Positions 38,392-47,617 of a stretch of DNA of 64,000 bases are shown in pieces. The notes below the pieces were generated by a model. The model saw nothing but the letters and a program-made list of their open reading frames with translations. It was not told the origin of the DNA and did not search any database. Where the stretch lies: NCBI RefSeq assembly GCF_002837185.1, contig NZ_KZ477985.1, positions 62,001-126,000 of the forward strand, given 5' to 3'. Every line of letters begins with the position of its first letter. Position 1 is the first letter of the stretch. Made by a program: the position numbers and the translations under genes. This DNA is from Pseudomonas fluorescens. Lineage in GTDB: Bacteria > Pseudomonadota > Gammaproteobacteria > Pseudomonadales > Pseudomonadaceae.

Positions 38392-40956
38392 ATGCGTATT
38401 GATCGTTTAACCAGCAAATTGCAGTTGGCCTTATCGGACTCCCAGTCCCTGGCGGTCGGTCTCGACCACCCGGCGATTGAACCGGCGCACTTGATGCAGG
38501 CGCTCCTCGAGCAACAAGGTGGTTCTATCAAGCCCTTGTTGATGCAGGTGGGCTTTGACGTCAACAGCCTGCGCAAGGAGTTGAGCAAAGAGCTCGACCA
38601 ACTGCCGAAAATCCAGAACCCTACCGGCGACGTGAATATGTCGCAGGACCTGGCGCGGCTGCTGAATCAGGCCGACCGCCTGGCCCAGCAAAAAGGTGAC
38701 CAGTTCATCTCCAGCGAACTGGTGCTGCTCGCCGCCATGGACGACAACAGCAAGCTCGGCAAGTTGTTGCTGGGCCAGGGCGTGAGCAAGAAAGCCCTGG
38801 AAAACGCCATCAACAACCTGCGTGGCGGCGAGGCGGTGAATGACCCCAACCATGAGGAGTCGCGCCAGGCTCTGGATAAATACACCGTTGACCTGACCAA
38901 GCGCGCCGAAGAGGGCAAGCTTGACCCGGTTATCGGCCGTGACGACGAAATCCGCCGCACTATCCAGGTGCTGCAGCGTCGCACCAAGAACAACCCGGTG
39001 CTGATCGGTGAGCCTGGCGTGGGTAAAACCGCCATCGCCGAGGGCCTGGCCCAGCGCATCATCAATGGTGAAGTGCCGGACGGCCTTAAAGGCAAGCGCC
39101 TGCTGTCCCTGGACATGGGCTCGTTGATCGCCGGCGCCAAGTTCCGTGGCGAGTTCGAAGAGCGTCTGAAATCCCTGCTTAATGAATTATCGAAGCAGGA
39201 AGGGCAGATCATTCTGTTTATCGACGAACTGCACACCATGGTCGGCGCGGGCAAGGGCGAAGGGTCCATGGATGCCGGCAACATGCTCAAGCCCGCCCTG
39301 GCGCGAGGCGAGTTGCATTGCGTCGGTGCAACCACGCTTAACGAGTACCGTCAGTACATAGAAAAGGATGCGGCGCTTGAGCGACGTTTCCAGAAAGTCC
39401 TGGTGGAAGAGCCCAGCGAAGAAGACACCATCGCCATCCTGCGTGGCCTGAAAGAGCGCTATGAGGTTCACCATAAGGTCGCGATTACCGATGGCGCGAT
39501 CATTGCGGCGGCCAAGTTGAGCCATCGCTATATCACCGATCGCCAGTTGCCCGACAAAGCCATCGACCTGATCGACGAGGCAGCCAGCCGCATCCGCATG
39601 GAGATCGATTCCAAGCCGGAAGTGCTCGACCGCCTGGACCGCCGCCTGATTCAACTGAAGGTCGAATCCCAGGCGCTGAAAAAAGAAGAGGATGAGGCGG
39701 CGAAGAAACGCCTGGAGAAACTCCAGGAAGAGATTGTGCGCCTGGAGCGCGAGTATTCGGACCTCGAAGAAATCTGGACCTCGGAAAAAGCCGAAGTGCA
39801 GGGCTCTGCGCAGATCCAGCAGAAGATCGAGCAGTCGCGCCAGGAGCTGGAAGCCGCGCGCCGTAAAGGCGACCTGAACCGCATGGCCGAGTTGCAGTAC
39901 GGGGTGATCCCGGACCTGGAGCGCAGCCTGCAGATGGTCGACCAGCATGGCCATAGCGAGAACCAGCTGTTGCGCAGCAAGGTGACCGAGGAAGAAATCG
40001 CCGAGGTGGTCTCCAAGTGGACCGGTATCCCGGTGTCGAAGATGCTTGAAGGCGAACGCGACAAGCTGCTGAAGATGGAAAGTCTGCTGCATCAACGCGT
40101 CATCGGTCAGGAAGAGGCCGTGGTGGCGGTGTCCAACGCGGTAAGACGTTCCCGCGCCGGGTTGTCCGACCCGAATCGCCCGAGTGGTTCGTTCATGTTC
40201 CTTGGGCCCACCGGCGTGGGTAAGACCGAGCTGTGCAAAGCCTTGGCTGAATTTCTGTTCGATACTGAAGAGGCCATGGTGCGCATCGACATGTCCGAGT
40301 TCATGGAGAAACACTCGGTGGCTCGCCTGATCGGTGCGCCACCAGGCTATGTGGGCTATGAAGAGGGCGGTTACCTGACCGAAGCCGTGCGGCGCAAGCC
40401 CTACTCGGTGATCCTGCTGGATGAGGTCGAGAAGGCGCATCCGGATGTGTTCAACATCCTGCTGCAAGTGCTGGAGGACGGCCGCCTGACCGACAGCCAC
40501 GGACGTACGGTGGATTTTCGCAACACGGTGATCGTAATGACCTCCAACCTGGGCTCGTCGCAGATCCAGGAGCTGGTAGGTGATCGCGAGGCCCAGCGGG
40601 CCGCTGTCATGGATGCGCTGACCACGCACTTCCGGCCGGAATTTATCAACCGGGTGGATGAAGTGGTGATCTTCGAGCCGTTGGCGCGGGATCAGATAGC
40701 CGGCATTACCGAGATCCAGCTGGGACGCTTGCGTGCACGTCTGGCCGAGCGCGAGCTGGCGCTGGAGCTGAGCAGCGAGGCGTTGGACAAGCTGATCGCG
40801 GTGGGCTACGACCCGGTGTATGGCGCGCGGCCGTTGAAGCGTGCGATCCAGCGCTGGATCGAGAACCCGCTGGCGCAGCTGATCCTGTCGGGCAGCTTTA
40901 TGCCGGGCACCAGCGTCGAGGCGACGGTGGAGAACGACGAAATCGTCTTCCATTAA
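38392..40956 (+). CDS. clpB: ATP-dependent chaperone ClpB
   Basis: 854-residue Hsp100 disaggregase that works with DnaK to dissolve aggregates. The N-domain (residues 1-145) precedes AAA1 with Walker [14 protein letters not shown] near residue 204 and Walker [15 protein letters not shown]. The coiled-coil middle domain, residues about 405-525, is rich in Glu, Lys and Arg. AAA2 has [16 protein letters not shown] and [15 protein letters not shown]. The length is normal for ClpB. A sigma-32 promoter lies upstream and a terminator downstream. Confidence 0.98.
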   Translation: MRIDRLTSKLQLALSDSQSLAVGLDHPAIEPAHLMQALLEQQGGSIKPLLMQVGFDVNSLRKELSKELDQLPKIQNPTGDVNMSQDLARLLNQADRLAQQKGDQFISSELVLLAAMDDNSKLGKLLLGQGVSKKALENAINNLRGGEAVNDPNHEESRQALDKYTVDLTKRAEEGKLDPVIGRDDEIRRTIQVLQRRTKNNPVLIGEPGVGKTAIAEGLAQRIINGEVPDGLKGKRLLSLDMGSLIAGAKFRGEFEERLKSLLNELSKQEGQIILFIDELHTMVGAGKGEGSMDAGNMLKPALARGELHCVGATTLNEYRQYIEKDAALERRFQKVLVEEPSEEDTIAILRGLKERYEVHHKVAITDGAIIAAAKLSHRYITDRQLPDKAIDLIDEAASRIRMEIDSKPEVLDRLDRRLIQLKVESQALKKEEDEAAKKRLEKLQEEIVRLEREYSDLEEIWTSEKAEVQGSAQIQQKIEQSRQELEAARRKGDLNRMAELQYGVIPDLERSLQMVDQHGHSENQLLRSKVTEEEIAEVVSKWTGIPVSKMLEGERDKLLKMESLLHQRVIGQEEAVVAVSNAVRRSRAGLSDPNRPSGSFMFLGPTGVGKTELCKALAEFLFDTEEAMVRIDMSEFMEKHSVARLIGAPPGYVGYEEGGYLTEAVRRKPYSVILLDEVEKAHPDVFNILLQVLEDGRLTDSHGRTVDFRNTVIVMTSNLGSSQIQELVGDREAQRAAVMDALTTHFRPEFINRVDEVVIFEPLARDQIAGITEIQLGRLRARLAERELALELSSEALDKLIAVGYDPVYGARPLKRAIQRWIENPLAQLILSGSFMPGTSVEATVENDEIVFH

Positions 40957-40977
40957 GCCCCGCGGCCAGTGCCATAA

Positions 40978-41010
40978 GAGAAGGCTCCGCATTGCGGGGC
41001 CTTTTTTTTC
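40978..41010 (+). terminator. Rho-independent terminator of clpB
   Basis: AAGGCTCCGC and GCGGGGCCTT pair, allowing one G-T-type mismatch, and are followed by eight T. It starts about 22 bases after the clpB stop. Confidence 0.88.
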
Positions 41011-41141
41011 GATAGGGCGTTGAACTGTAAGGCAAAGGCTTGTAAAGTGCGCCCCGCAGCAACGTCAGCCCACGGGTTTCTTCTCCCCAAGAAGAAATCA
41101 GAAAGAAGCGCAAATCATTGTCTTAAAAGCAATTTAAAGGG

Positions 41142-41169
41142 TTGACAGGGGTTTTTAAGATTGTAGAAT
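41142..41169 (+). promoter_or_regulatory. Promoter of the tRNA cluster
   Basis: TTGACA (41142-41147) and TAGAAT (41164-41169) with a 16-base spacer. The -10 element is followed directly by GCGCGCC, a GC-rich discriminator as found at stringently controlled stable-RNA promoters. The first tRNA begins about 90 bases downstream. The stretch 41011-41141 holds an 8-base-pair hairpin (TTTCTTCT / AGAAGAAA near 41080-41100) and nothing else recognised. Confidence 0.85.
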
Positions 41170-41259
41170 AGCGCGCCTCAGAGACGCTAACGTAGCGATA
41201 CGGACAGGGTCGAAGAGAAGGTTACATGGCGGTAAATGTTGTACTTTGAAATATGTAGT

Positions 41260-41335
41260 TCCGTGATAGCTCAGTCGGTAGAGCAAATGACTGTTAATCA
41301 TTGGGTCCCAGGTTCGAGTCCTGGTCACGGAGCCA
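41260..41335 (+). tRNA. tRNA-Asn (GTT)
   Basis: 76 bases including the encoded CCA. The acceptor stem TCCGTGA pairs with TCACGGA; the D-arm is TAGCTCAGTCGGTAGAGCA; the anticodon is GTT at 41293-41295; and the T-arm contains GGTTCGAGTCC. It is first in the cluster. Confidence 0.97.
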
Positions 41336-41344
41336 ATTTCAAAC

Positions 41345-41421
41345 CGGGGTATAGCGCAGTCCGGTAGCGCGCCTGCTTTGGGAGCAGGATGTCGGGAGTT
41401 CGAATCCCCCTACCCCGACCA
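41345..41421 (+). tRNA. tRNA-Pro (TGG), copy 1
   Basis: 77 bases including CCA. The acceptor CGGGGTA pairs with TACCCCG, the anticodon is TGG at 41379-41381, and the T-loop is GTTCGAATC. It is identical to the second copy at 41597-41673. Confidence 0.97.
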
Positions 41422-41426
41422 TATTT

Positions 41427-41502
41427 GGGTCGTTAGCTCAGTTGGTAGAGCAGTTGGCTTTTAACCAATTGGTCGTAGGTTCGAATCCCACACGACCCAC
41501 CA
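41427..41502 (+). tRNA. tRNA-Lys (TTT)
   Basis: 76 bases including CCA. The acceptor GGGTCGT pairs with ACGACCC, the anticodon loop CTTTTAA gives TTT, and the T-arm is GGTTCGAATCC. It lies 5 bases after tRNA-Pro. Confidence 0.97.
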
Positions 41503-41565
41503 TTTTTGAGACCAGCTCACGCTGGAATCAGATCTTAAGATCAGAGGCCAAAAGCGCTGATCGAG

Positions 41566-41593
41566 GAAGGCGACTGAAAGGTCGCCTTTTTAT
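41566..41593 (+). terminator. Hairpin with T-run between tRNA-Lys and the second tRNA-Pro
   Basis: AAGGCGAC and GTCGCCTT pair perfectly and are followed by TTTT. It looks like a Rho-independent terminator but sits in front of another tRNA gene, so that copy may depend on readthrough or its own promoter. Confidence 0.8.
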
Positions 41594-41596
41594 TAC

Positions 41597-41673
41597 CGGG
41601 GTATAGCGCAGTCCGGTAGCGCGCCTGCTTTGGGAGCAGGATGTCGGGAGTTCGAATCCCCCTACCCCGACCA
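41597..41673 (+). tRNA. tRNA-Pro (TGG), copy 2
   Basis: Identical over all 77 bases to the copy at 41345-41421, and the following ATAT is also shared. It stands alone after the hairpin at 41566-41593 and is followed by its own terminator. A recent tandem duplication or gene conversion is likely. Confidence 0.97.
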
Positions 41674-41678
41674 TATTA

Positions 41679-41714
41679 AAAATCCTCGTATCGAAAGATA
41701 CGGGGATTTTTTTT
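41679..41714 (+). terminator. Rho-independent terminator of the tRNA cluster
   Basis: AATCCTCGTATC and GATACGGGGATT pair around GAAA-type loop bases, followed by eight T. Confidence 0.9.
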
Positions 41715-41748
41715 GCCTGCGCAAAACTTATTAACGGTGAAGATCAAA

Positions 41749-41776
41749 TGTGGGAGAGGGCGTGCCCCCTCCCACA
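41749..41776. repeat. Solitary short REP palindrome
   Basis: TGTGGGAGAGGGCGTGCCCC followed by CTCCCACA: a single compact palindrome of the same family as the REPINs, with two base changes in the core and no spacer loop. It lies just beyond the stop of the NADH dehydrogenase gene. Confidence 0.75.
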
Positions 41777-41789
41777 CTGTTTTATGTTG

Positions 41790-43088
41790 TCAGTGCAGTT
41801 TCAGGCGCGGCTCGGTCCCGCGTCCGATCTTGCTGCCCAGCATCAGCATCGCCGTGCGGAAAAAACCATACAGCGCCATCTGGTGCATCCGGTACAGCGA
41901 CACGTAGAACATCCGCGCCAACCAGCCCTCGAGCATCACACTGCCGGTCAGGTTACCCATCAAGTTACCCACCGCAGAAAAGCGCGACAGCGAGATCAGC
42001 GACCCGTAGTCGGTGTATTTGTAGGTCGGCAGCTCCTTGCCTTCAATCCGCAGCTTCAGCGACTTGGCGAGTAACGAAGCCTGTTGGTGAGCGGCTTGCG
42101 CGCGTGGCGGAACATTACGGTCGGTGCCCGGTTGCGGGCAGGCGGCGCAATCGCCGAAGGCAAAGATGTTTTCGTCGCGGGTGGTCTGCAGCGTCGGCAG
42201 CACCTGGAGCTGGTTGATGCGGTTGGTCTCCAGGCCATCGATGTCCTTGAGAAAGCCCGGTGCGCGGATCCCGGCGGCCCAGACTTTGAGGCTGGCCGGG
42301 ATCACTTGGCCGCTGCTGGTGATCAGCGCGTCGGCGGTCACCTCGCTGACGGCCGAGTTGGTCAGCACGGTCACCCCGAGTTTCTCCAGGGTTTTATGCA
42401 CAGGCCCGCCAATCCGCTCCGGCAGCGCGGGCAATACCCGTGGGCCGGCTTCGATCAGGGTGATGTGCATGTTTTCCGGCTTGATGCGGTCCAGGCCGTA
42501 CGCCGCCAGCTCATGGGCGGCGTTATGCAGTTCAGCGGCCAGTTCAACGCCGGTGGCGCCGGCGCCGACGATGGCGACGCTGATCTGTTCAACCGTGTCG
42601 GTCTGCCCGGCGTGGGCGCGCAGGTAGTGGTTGAGCAATTGTTGATGAAAGCGTTCGGCCTGTTTACGGGTGTCAAGGAACAGGCAATGTTGCGCGGCGC
42701 CCTCGGTGCCGAAATCGTTAGTGGTGCTGCCCACTGCAATGACCAGGCTGTCGTAGCCGAGTACGCGCGCGGGCACCAGTTCCCGGCCTTCTTCGTCGAG
42801 GGTGGCGGCCAGTTGGATTTTTTTCTGTTCGCGGTCAAGCCCGCTCATACGCCCCAGTTGGAACTCGAAGTGGTTCCATTTCGCCTGGGCGACGTAATTG
42901 AGTTCGTCTTCCGAAGAGTTCAGCGAGCCGGCCGCTACTTCGTGCAGTAGCGGCTTCCAGATATGCGTCAGGTTGGCGTCCACCAGCGTGATGCTGGCTT
43001 TGCCGCGTTTGCCCAGAGTCTTACCCAGGCGGGTCGCTAGCTCCAGGCCGCCGGCACCGCCGCCGACGACAATAATACGATGGGTCAT
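41790..43088 (-). CDS. ndh: Type II NADH dehydrogenase (NAD(P)/FAD-dependent oxidoreductase)
   Basis: 432-residue non-proton-pumping NADH:quinone oxidoreductase at the inner membrane. The FAD motif is RIIVVGGGAGGLELATRLG at the N-terminus. The NADH motif is VAIVGAGATGVELAAELHN near residue 172. The conserved NIFAFGDCAACP lies near residue 310. The hydrophobic C-terminal part suits membrane attachment. MTHRIIV is the chosen start; five more in-frame codons upstream lack support. Confidence 0.93.
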   Translation of the reverse strand: MTHRIIVVGGGAGGLELATRLGKTLGKRGKASITLVDANLTHIWKPLLHEVAAGSLNSSEDELNYVAQAKWNHFEFQLGRMSGLDREQKKIQLAATLDEEGRELVPARVLGYDSLVIAVGSTTNDFGTEGAAQHCLFLDTRKQAERFHQQLLNHYLRAHAGQTDTVEQISVAIVGAGATGVELAAELHNAAHELAAYGLDRIKPENMHITLIEAGPRVLPALPERIGGPVHKTLEKLGVTVLTNSAVSEVTADALITSSGQVIPASLKVWAAGIRAPGFLKDIDGLETNRINQLQVLPTLQTTRDENIFAFGDCAACPQPGTDRNVPPRAQAAHQQASLLAKSLKLRIEGKELPTYKYTDYGSLISLSRFSAVGNLMGNLTGSVMLEGWLARMFYVSLYRMHQMALYGFFRTAMLMLGSKIGRGTEPRLKLH

Positions 43089-43148
43089 GGGGATATCTCG
43101 CAAGGCTAAAAGAAATCGGAGCAGTTACCCCCGCGAGCGCCAGGCAGC

Positions 43149-43322
43149 TCATAGCGTCAGGTAACTCAAAAGGCGGCTCAGCAAACCGAGCCCGATCACC
43201 ACCACCAGCACCACACAGAGGAGCAGCCAGGGCCTGAAAGGCTTGCGCTCGACTCTGTGCTGGGAAAGTTGCAGGTACTCTTCGACATGCTGTTGGTCAT
43301 CGGGTTTCAGGCGGCTGGTCAT
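43149..43322 (-). CDS. DUF3094 family small membrane protein
   Basis: 57 residues: MTSRLKPDDQQHVEEYLQLS, then a basic stretch (HRVERKPFRPW), then a single transmembrane segment (LLLCVVLVVVIGLGLLS). This matches DUF3094 of pseudomonads, function unknown. The ATG at 43322 was chosen because nine upstream in-frame codons look non-coding. Confidence 0.85.
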   Translation of the reverse strand: MTSRLKPDDQQHVEEYLQLSQHRVERKPFRPWLLLCVVLVVVIGLGLLSRLLSYLTL

Positions 43323-43375
43323 AAAGGCCTCGTCAGGTAGACGTTGCAAAAGGGCGCCACGTTACAGCCTGTGGA

Positions 43376-44005
43376 TCAAAGGCTGATGCCCACATCGAAC
43401 ACTATGCTGCGGCCCAGGTTGTTGCGCAAGAAATCCGGCGCGTCCGGATGAGCGAACAGTACCCGCGCAAAGGTAGGCCCCACCAGTGACAGGGAGCGCC
43501 AGCCCTGGCGCAGATATTCGGTTGGCGGCGGAAAGTGGCTGTTGAGGTCCAGCACTTCGCGCTTGAGGCTGGTGAAGGCGATGAGGTCCAGCTCCCCCAG
43601 GTCCATGCCGCGTTCTTTGTAGTTATGCGCTTTCTTGCGCAGTGTCGGTGCCAGGCGCAACAGGAACTCATGGGCGGGTATCCGCCTTGGCTTGGCTTCG
43701 CGCCGCACCAGTTGGCTCAAGGAGAAAGCGCTGCGCCTGCGCAGCAATTCGTCGCGCCATTCGTCGTTCAGGCGGCGGCCTTCGTCCAATACAAAGAACA
43801 CTTCAAAACTGGCGTCGCGAAACAGCACGTCCGGCGGCTCGGTGCCTGCGGCGTGGAACTCTTCGACACGATAGGGCACGTTCAAGCCTTGCAGCAGGCG
43901 CTGGCAGACCCAACGCTCACGCTCCCATTTGCGGGCATTGGACAGGAACGCGTTGGCTTGTTCGGCTGCTACGGTGAGCAACCGCAAATAATCTGAGTCG
44001 TCCAT
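43376..44005 (-). CDS. DUF1780 domain-containing protein (putative endonuclease fold)
   Basis: 209-residue conserved pseudomonad protein. It begins MDDSDYLRLLTVAAEQANAF and holds VPYRVEEFHAAGTEPPDVLF followed by RDASFEVFFVLDEGRR, a pattern resembling a restriction-endonuclease-like core (PDV...FEVFFV). The family is annotated as DUF1780, a putative endonuclease; no activity is proven. Upstream of it starts the accessory islet. Confidence 0.85.
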   Translation of the reverse strand: MDDSDYLRLLTVAAEQANAFLSNARKWERERWVCQRLLQGLNVPYRVEEFHAAGTEPPDVLFRDASFEVFFVLDEGRRLNDEWRDELLRRRSAFSLSQLVRREAKPRRIPAHEFLLRLAPTLRKKAHNYKERGMDLGELDLIAFTSLKREVLDLNSHFPPPTEYLRQGWRSLSLVGPTFARVLFAHPDAPDFLRNNLGRSIVFDVGISL

Positions 44006-44309
44006 CTGCGTAGCTTAGCGTTCAAATGATGACCGCAGGAAGACTCGCTGCGACACCGCCGATGCCTGGCAGGCGATGCACCGGGTGCGCGGCGATGGTG
44101 CGGCGCATTGGCGCAAGTATTCAAGGCATTACGTCATGCACTTAAACAGTGCGCGAAGTTGCATGAGAGAGATAAAAGACCACTGCGTATATCGCATAAC
44201 GGCGCCTGTGCGTTTGGCGATGAACTTAGTTTGGGGACGTCTAGGCAACACCGGTGGCTTGGGTTAGAGTCGAGACAGTGAATTTTCTATGGATAGATAA
44301 GAAACGACC
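44006..44309. other. Intergenic stretch at the left edge of the islet
   Basis: 304 bases without a convincing gene. The first ~100 bases have the high GC of the core genome and include a short open frame that may be a gene remnant; from about 44110 the sequence becomes AT-richer. It should hold the promoters of the DUF1780 gene and of the LysR gene, but no clear elements were recognised. Confidence 0.5.
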
Positions 44310-45224
44310 ATGAAGACCCCGCCACTGAATGCTGTAAAAGCGTTTGAAGCAGTCTCTCGGCATTTGAGTGTAACTAAGGCTGCAGTGGAGCTATGCGTCA
44401 CTCAAGGGGCGGCCAGCCAGCAGATCAAGAATCTTGAAAACTACGTAAACTGCCCACTGTTCATTAGGGATGCCAAGGGGCTGACGCTGACTGACGCCGG
44501 ACAGCGGCTCGCTGGCGTAGCGCAGAAAGCACTGGGCGAATTGGCCGCTGTCGCCGAAGAAATTATCGGTACTCAAAGAACGACGCTTTCCATCTCCGCC
44601 CCGCCTTCATTCGCCGTAAAGTGGCTCATTCCAAACTTGAACAAGTTTTACGAACAACATGTGGATCTCAATGTTGTGATTGATGCGTCTTGCGAGGTGA
44701 GGAGTTTTCGCAGTGATGGAATCGATGCCTCAATCAGGTTTGGCAAGGGTGAGAACCTCCCACCCAACAGCACGGTGCTTGGCTGTTCAGATATTATTAT
44801 TGTTGGCAGCCCTGCCTATATAAATAAATCACCGGCGATCAATCATCATGCCGATCTGTATGAGCACAAGTTAATCAGTTACGAATCAAAAACTGAGGAC
44901 CACAGAAAACTGCATAAAAGCTGGAGGGGCGTCTTCAGTGAACTGGGTTTATCCCTGGACCTCAGCAAGACCGCATTGATCTTTACCGAGGGGCATATGG
45001 CGTTAACCGCGGCCATACATGGACAGGGATTGGCGTTAATAGAATCTATCCTGGTCGAACATGAGTTACGCAGTGGTCAGTTGGAAAAAGTCTTGGGGAC
45101 TCGCTTTCCTGGCAATAATTGCTATACCTTCCTGAAACCCGAGTACTCTCAGAAAATGCAGGCACTGGACAAGTTCGAAGCCTGGTTGACCCGTTCGCTG
45201 GCCGGTTCGCTGAGAAGCTTATGA
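44310..45224 (+). CDS. LysR-family transcriptional regulator (GcvA-like)
   Basis: 304-residue LysR regulator. The N-terminal winged helix-turn-helix is visible as LNAVKAFEAVSRHLSVTKAA and TQGAASQQIKNLENYVNCPL, with FIRDAKGLTLTDAGQ. The substrate-binding domain starts near residue 90 (TLSISAPPSFAVKWLIPNLN), a sequence typical of the GcvA subgroup. It lies upstream of, and in the same direction as, the cyclodeaminase-like gene that it probably controls. AT-rich codons are more frequent than in core genes. Confidence 0.92.
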   Translation: MKTPPLNAVKAFEAVSRHLSVTKAAVELCVTQGAASQQIKNLENYVNCPLFIRDAKGLTLTDAGQRLAGVAQKALGELAAVAEEIIGTQRTTLSISAPPSFAVKWLIPNLNKFYEQHVDLNVVIDASCEVRSFRSDGIDASIRFGKGENLPPNSTVLGCSDIIIVGSPAYINKSPAINHHADLYEHKLISYESKTEDHRKLHKSWRGVFSELGLSLDLSKTALIFTEGHMALTAAIHGQGLALIESILVEHELRSGQLEKVLGTRFPGNNCYTFLKPEYSQKMQALDKFEAWLTRSLAGSLRSL

Positions 45225-45556
45225 ACCCAGGGCCGCAGCGCAGGGTATTGGCCGCCCGGATCCGCTGCCGTTAGCCCTTTAGTAAATCTAATGCCCCCTG
45301 AAGAAATACTCCATCGACTCCGTTCCAAGAGTCTCGTATTTTTTGAAACAGGCGTAGGCTTGATTAAATAGCCTTTGACTTACCTGCGTGATCGCCTGAA
45401 TCAAATCGCGTCAACAGTGTGCGGGTGTGCATGCCATACACCGCCTATCCCTCTATTTAAAATAACGTTCGGCGTTTTCGTTGAATCAATCACTCGACAG
45501 CATTTGGCGCCCGCCTAAGTTCTGAATCAACGCTTGCAGCCTATAGGAGCGACACC
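45225..45556. other. Intergenic region upstream of the cyclodeaminase-like gene
   Basis: 332 bases with no gene. It is AT-richer than the core and probably carries the LysR-controlled promoter of the next gene. Interrupted dyads such as GATCGCCTGAATCAAATCGC are present, but no site can be assigned with confidence. Confidence 0.5.
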
Positions 45557-46669
45557 GTGGCACAACGAGCAACCATTATCCTCTCGGAGGAAAATATCGG
45601 TGAAATTGCCGCCGCAGTCGGCCTCGACACCTTGATGGACGAAACGATTGCCAGGTTACGTCATGCACTTACGCTTTTTGGTAATGGCGAAGTGGAGATC
45701 CAACCGCGTACCGGATTTGTCTATGAAACGCCGGAGATGGGCCTGATTGAATTCATGCCCGCTTACCGCCGCGACCAGAACGTTGCGCTCAAAGTGGTTG
45801 GCTACCATCCGGGCAATCCCTTCAATCGCGGCATGCCGACGGTCATGGCGACCAACTCCTTATATGACGTCAGGGACGGTCACCTTATCGCTGTGGTTGA
45901 CGGCGTATTCGCGACAGCGGTGCGGACGGGGGCGTCATCGGCCGTTGCATCAAAATTGCTGGCCCATCCTGAAAGTAAAACGCTGGGACTGATCGGCGCC
46001 GGCGCCATGGCCGTGACCCAGGCCCATGCGCTCAGCCGAATGTATGATTTTGACGCGGTTTTGGTACACGACATAGATCCGACAGTGGAGGCTACGTTCG
46101 CCAAGCGCGTAGCGGCCTTGGGCATTACCCCGACCATTGCTTCCAAGGAAAGGGTGCTGGCCGAGTCCGACATTATTTGCGTGGCGACCTCTATCGGGCT
46201 TGATGCCGGGCCGGTTGTCCATGCGGGCGGCATGAAACCGCATGTGCATATCAATGCCGTAGGGGCCGACACGCCAAGAAAATATGAGTTATCGACGCAA
46301 TTGCTGAAAAGCTCGTTCCTGGTTCCTGATTACCTGGAGCAGGCGTTGAACGAGGGTGAATGTCAGCAATTGACTGAGGAGGAATACGGTTGTATCGGTC
46401 CTGAATTACACAAGATCGTCAAAGCGCCGCAGGACTATGCTCACTACCAGATGAAGCCAACCATTTTCGACAGCACCGGCGTTTCGTTGGCGGATCAGAT
46501 CATGACTGAAGTCTTGATCGACCAGGCGCAGGCGCTCGGACTGGGCCAGCACATTCTGATTGAAGCCGGTTGTGATGACCCTATGAACCCTTACGGCTTT
46601 TCGAATTTCACCCACGGTCTGCATGTGGTTGAAAGCGCAGCACCCGATCGTTCCATAAAGTCAGCGTGA
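45557..46669 (+). CDS. Ornithine cyclodeaminase family protein
   Basis: 370-residue member of the ornithine cyclodeaminase / mu-crystallin family, NAD(P)-dependent enzymes acting on amino acids or imines. It has the substrate-side segment GLIEFMPAYRRDQNVALKVV, the VRTGASSAVASKLLA helix and the Rossmann motif LGLIGAGAMAVTQAHAL near residue 142. The C-terminus is longer than in simple OCDs. Its GTG start follows AGGAG at 7 bases. The substrate is unknown: relatives include true cyclodeaminases, alanine dehydrogenases and enzymes that reduce natural-product imines. It forms an operon with the EamA gene. Confidence 0.9.
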   Translation: MAQRATIILSEENIGEIAAAVGLDTLMDETIARLRHALTLFGNGEVEIQPRTGFVYETPEMGLIEFMPAYRRDQNVALKVVGYHPGNPFNRGMPTVMATNSLYDVRDGHLIAVVDGVFATAVRTGASSAVASKLLAHPESKTLGLIGAGAMAVTQAHALSRMYDFDAVLVHDIDPTVEATFAKRVAALGITPTIASKERVLAESDIICVATSIGLDAGPVVHAGGMKPHVHINAVGADTPRKYELSTQLLKSSFLVPDYLEQALNEGECQQLTEEEYGCIGPELHKIVKAPQDYAHYQMKPTIFDSTGVSLADQIMTEVLIDQAQALGLGQHILIEAGCDDPMNPYGFSNFTHGLHVVESAAPDRSIKSA

Positions 46670-46686
46670 GTGAAAAAGGACAGGCC

Positions 46687-47577
46687 ATGAGCAGCGTGCA
46701 TGCAGTCGATCGAAAAACACTTTACGTCGCAGTCTGCTTTGGGCTCCTGTCAGCGTTCATCTGGGGCGCCTGGCCTGTCCTTTCCCGTTTTGGTGTGCAA
46801 AAAACGCTGTCGGCTTATGACATAGCCGCCCTGCGTTTCATGGTTGCCGGGTTGATCCTGCTGCCTTTTGTTCTGAAGAAAGGAACCGGAACCCTCGGTT
46901 TGCCGAAGACGCTGGTTCTTACGGTGGGCCAGGGTATTCCCCACGTACTGCTTGGTATCATCGGGCTGGCTTATGCGCCAGCCGGGCATGCCGGTGTGCT
47001 TATTCCCAGTGCGATGATTGCGGTTTCCACCCTTGGAGGCTGGTTCATACTGCGCGACCGACCAGAGAAGGCCGTACTGATTGGAATTCTGGTGGTCATG
47101 GCGGGAGCTGCTCTCTCGGGCTGGCGGAGTATGACGGACAGTGGAGGGCAGGTCTGGCTGGGGGATCTGTTGTTCATTGCGGCCGGCGCGTTGTGGGGGG
47201 GTTATACCATTGCCTCGCGCGCATGGGATGTCGATGCCTTCCAGGCCACGGCGCTGGTGTCCGTAGTCTCCATGCTGCTTTACCTGCCTCTGTATGTCCT
47301 GTGGGGAACGCCGGGTATTCTGGCTGCTCCGTTGTCCGAAATCGTGTTCCAGGGACTGTTTCAAGGCGTGTTTGCCGCCATTGTCGCGCTGTTGTTCTAT
47401 ACCAAGGCCGTGACCGTGTTGGGCGCTACACGCGGCTCTATTTTCGGTGGGCTGGTCCCGTGCATCGCCAGTGTGCTGGGAATCTTCGTTCTTTCCGAGG
47501 TGCCCAGCACACTTGAAGTCGTCGGCGTAATCCTGGCGAGCGCAGGGATGATCTATGTCTTCGGGTATCGGAAATAA
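46687..47577 (+). CDS. EamA/DMT family transporter
   Basis: 296-residue ten-helix inner-membrane transporter of the drug/metabolite superfamily, with two EamA repeats (first from FGLLSAFIWGAWPVLSRFGV, second from LGDLLFIAAGALWGGYTIAS). Such proteins commonly export amino acids or related metabolites. The ATG at 46687 has AAGGA at 6 bases; a GTG at 46666 overlapping the upstream stop is the alternative. The tight operon with the cyclodeaminase-like gene suggests export of its product. Confidence 0.9.
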   Translation: MSSVHAVDRKTLYVAVCFGLLSAFIWGAWPVLSRFGVQKTLSAYDIAALRFMVAGLILLPFVLKKGTGTLGLPKTLVLTVGQGIPHVLLGIIGLAYAPAGHAGVLIPSAMIAVSTLGGWFILRDRPEKAVLIGILVVMAGAALSGWRSMTDSGGQVWLGDLLFIAAGALWGGYTIASRAWDVDAFQATALVSVVSMLLYLPLYVLWGTPGILAAPLSEIVFQGLFQGVFAAIVALLFYTKAVTVLGATRGSIFGGLVPCIASVLGIFVLSEVPSTLEVVGVILASAGMIYVFGYRK

Positions 47578-47617
47578 TCTATGTTTCCCTGCGACGCCCG
47601 TCAGCCAGGTCGGGCGG

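Noticed and set aside
39187..40992. 601-codon open frame antisense to clpB
   Set aside because: Shadow frame in a high-GC gene; the plus strand is ClpB with all motifs.
41074..41104. Hairpin TTTCTTCT/AGAAGAAA as a small RNA gene
   Set aside because: No promoter in front and no T-run after it; it lies upstream of the tRNA promoter and is too little to call.
44076..44267. 63-codon open frame at the left edge of the islet
   Set aside because: No ribosome-binding site or recognisable family; it straddles the GC change and is probably a remnant or chance frame.
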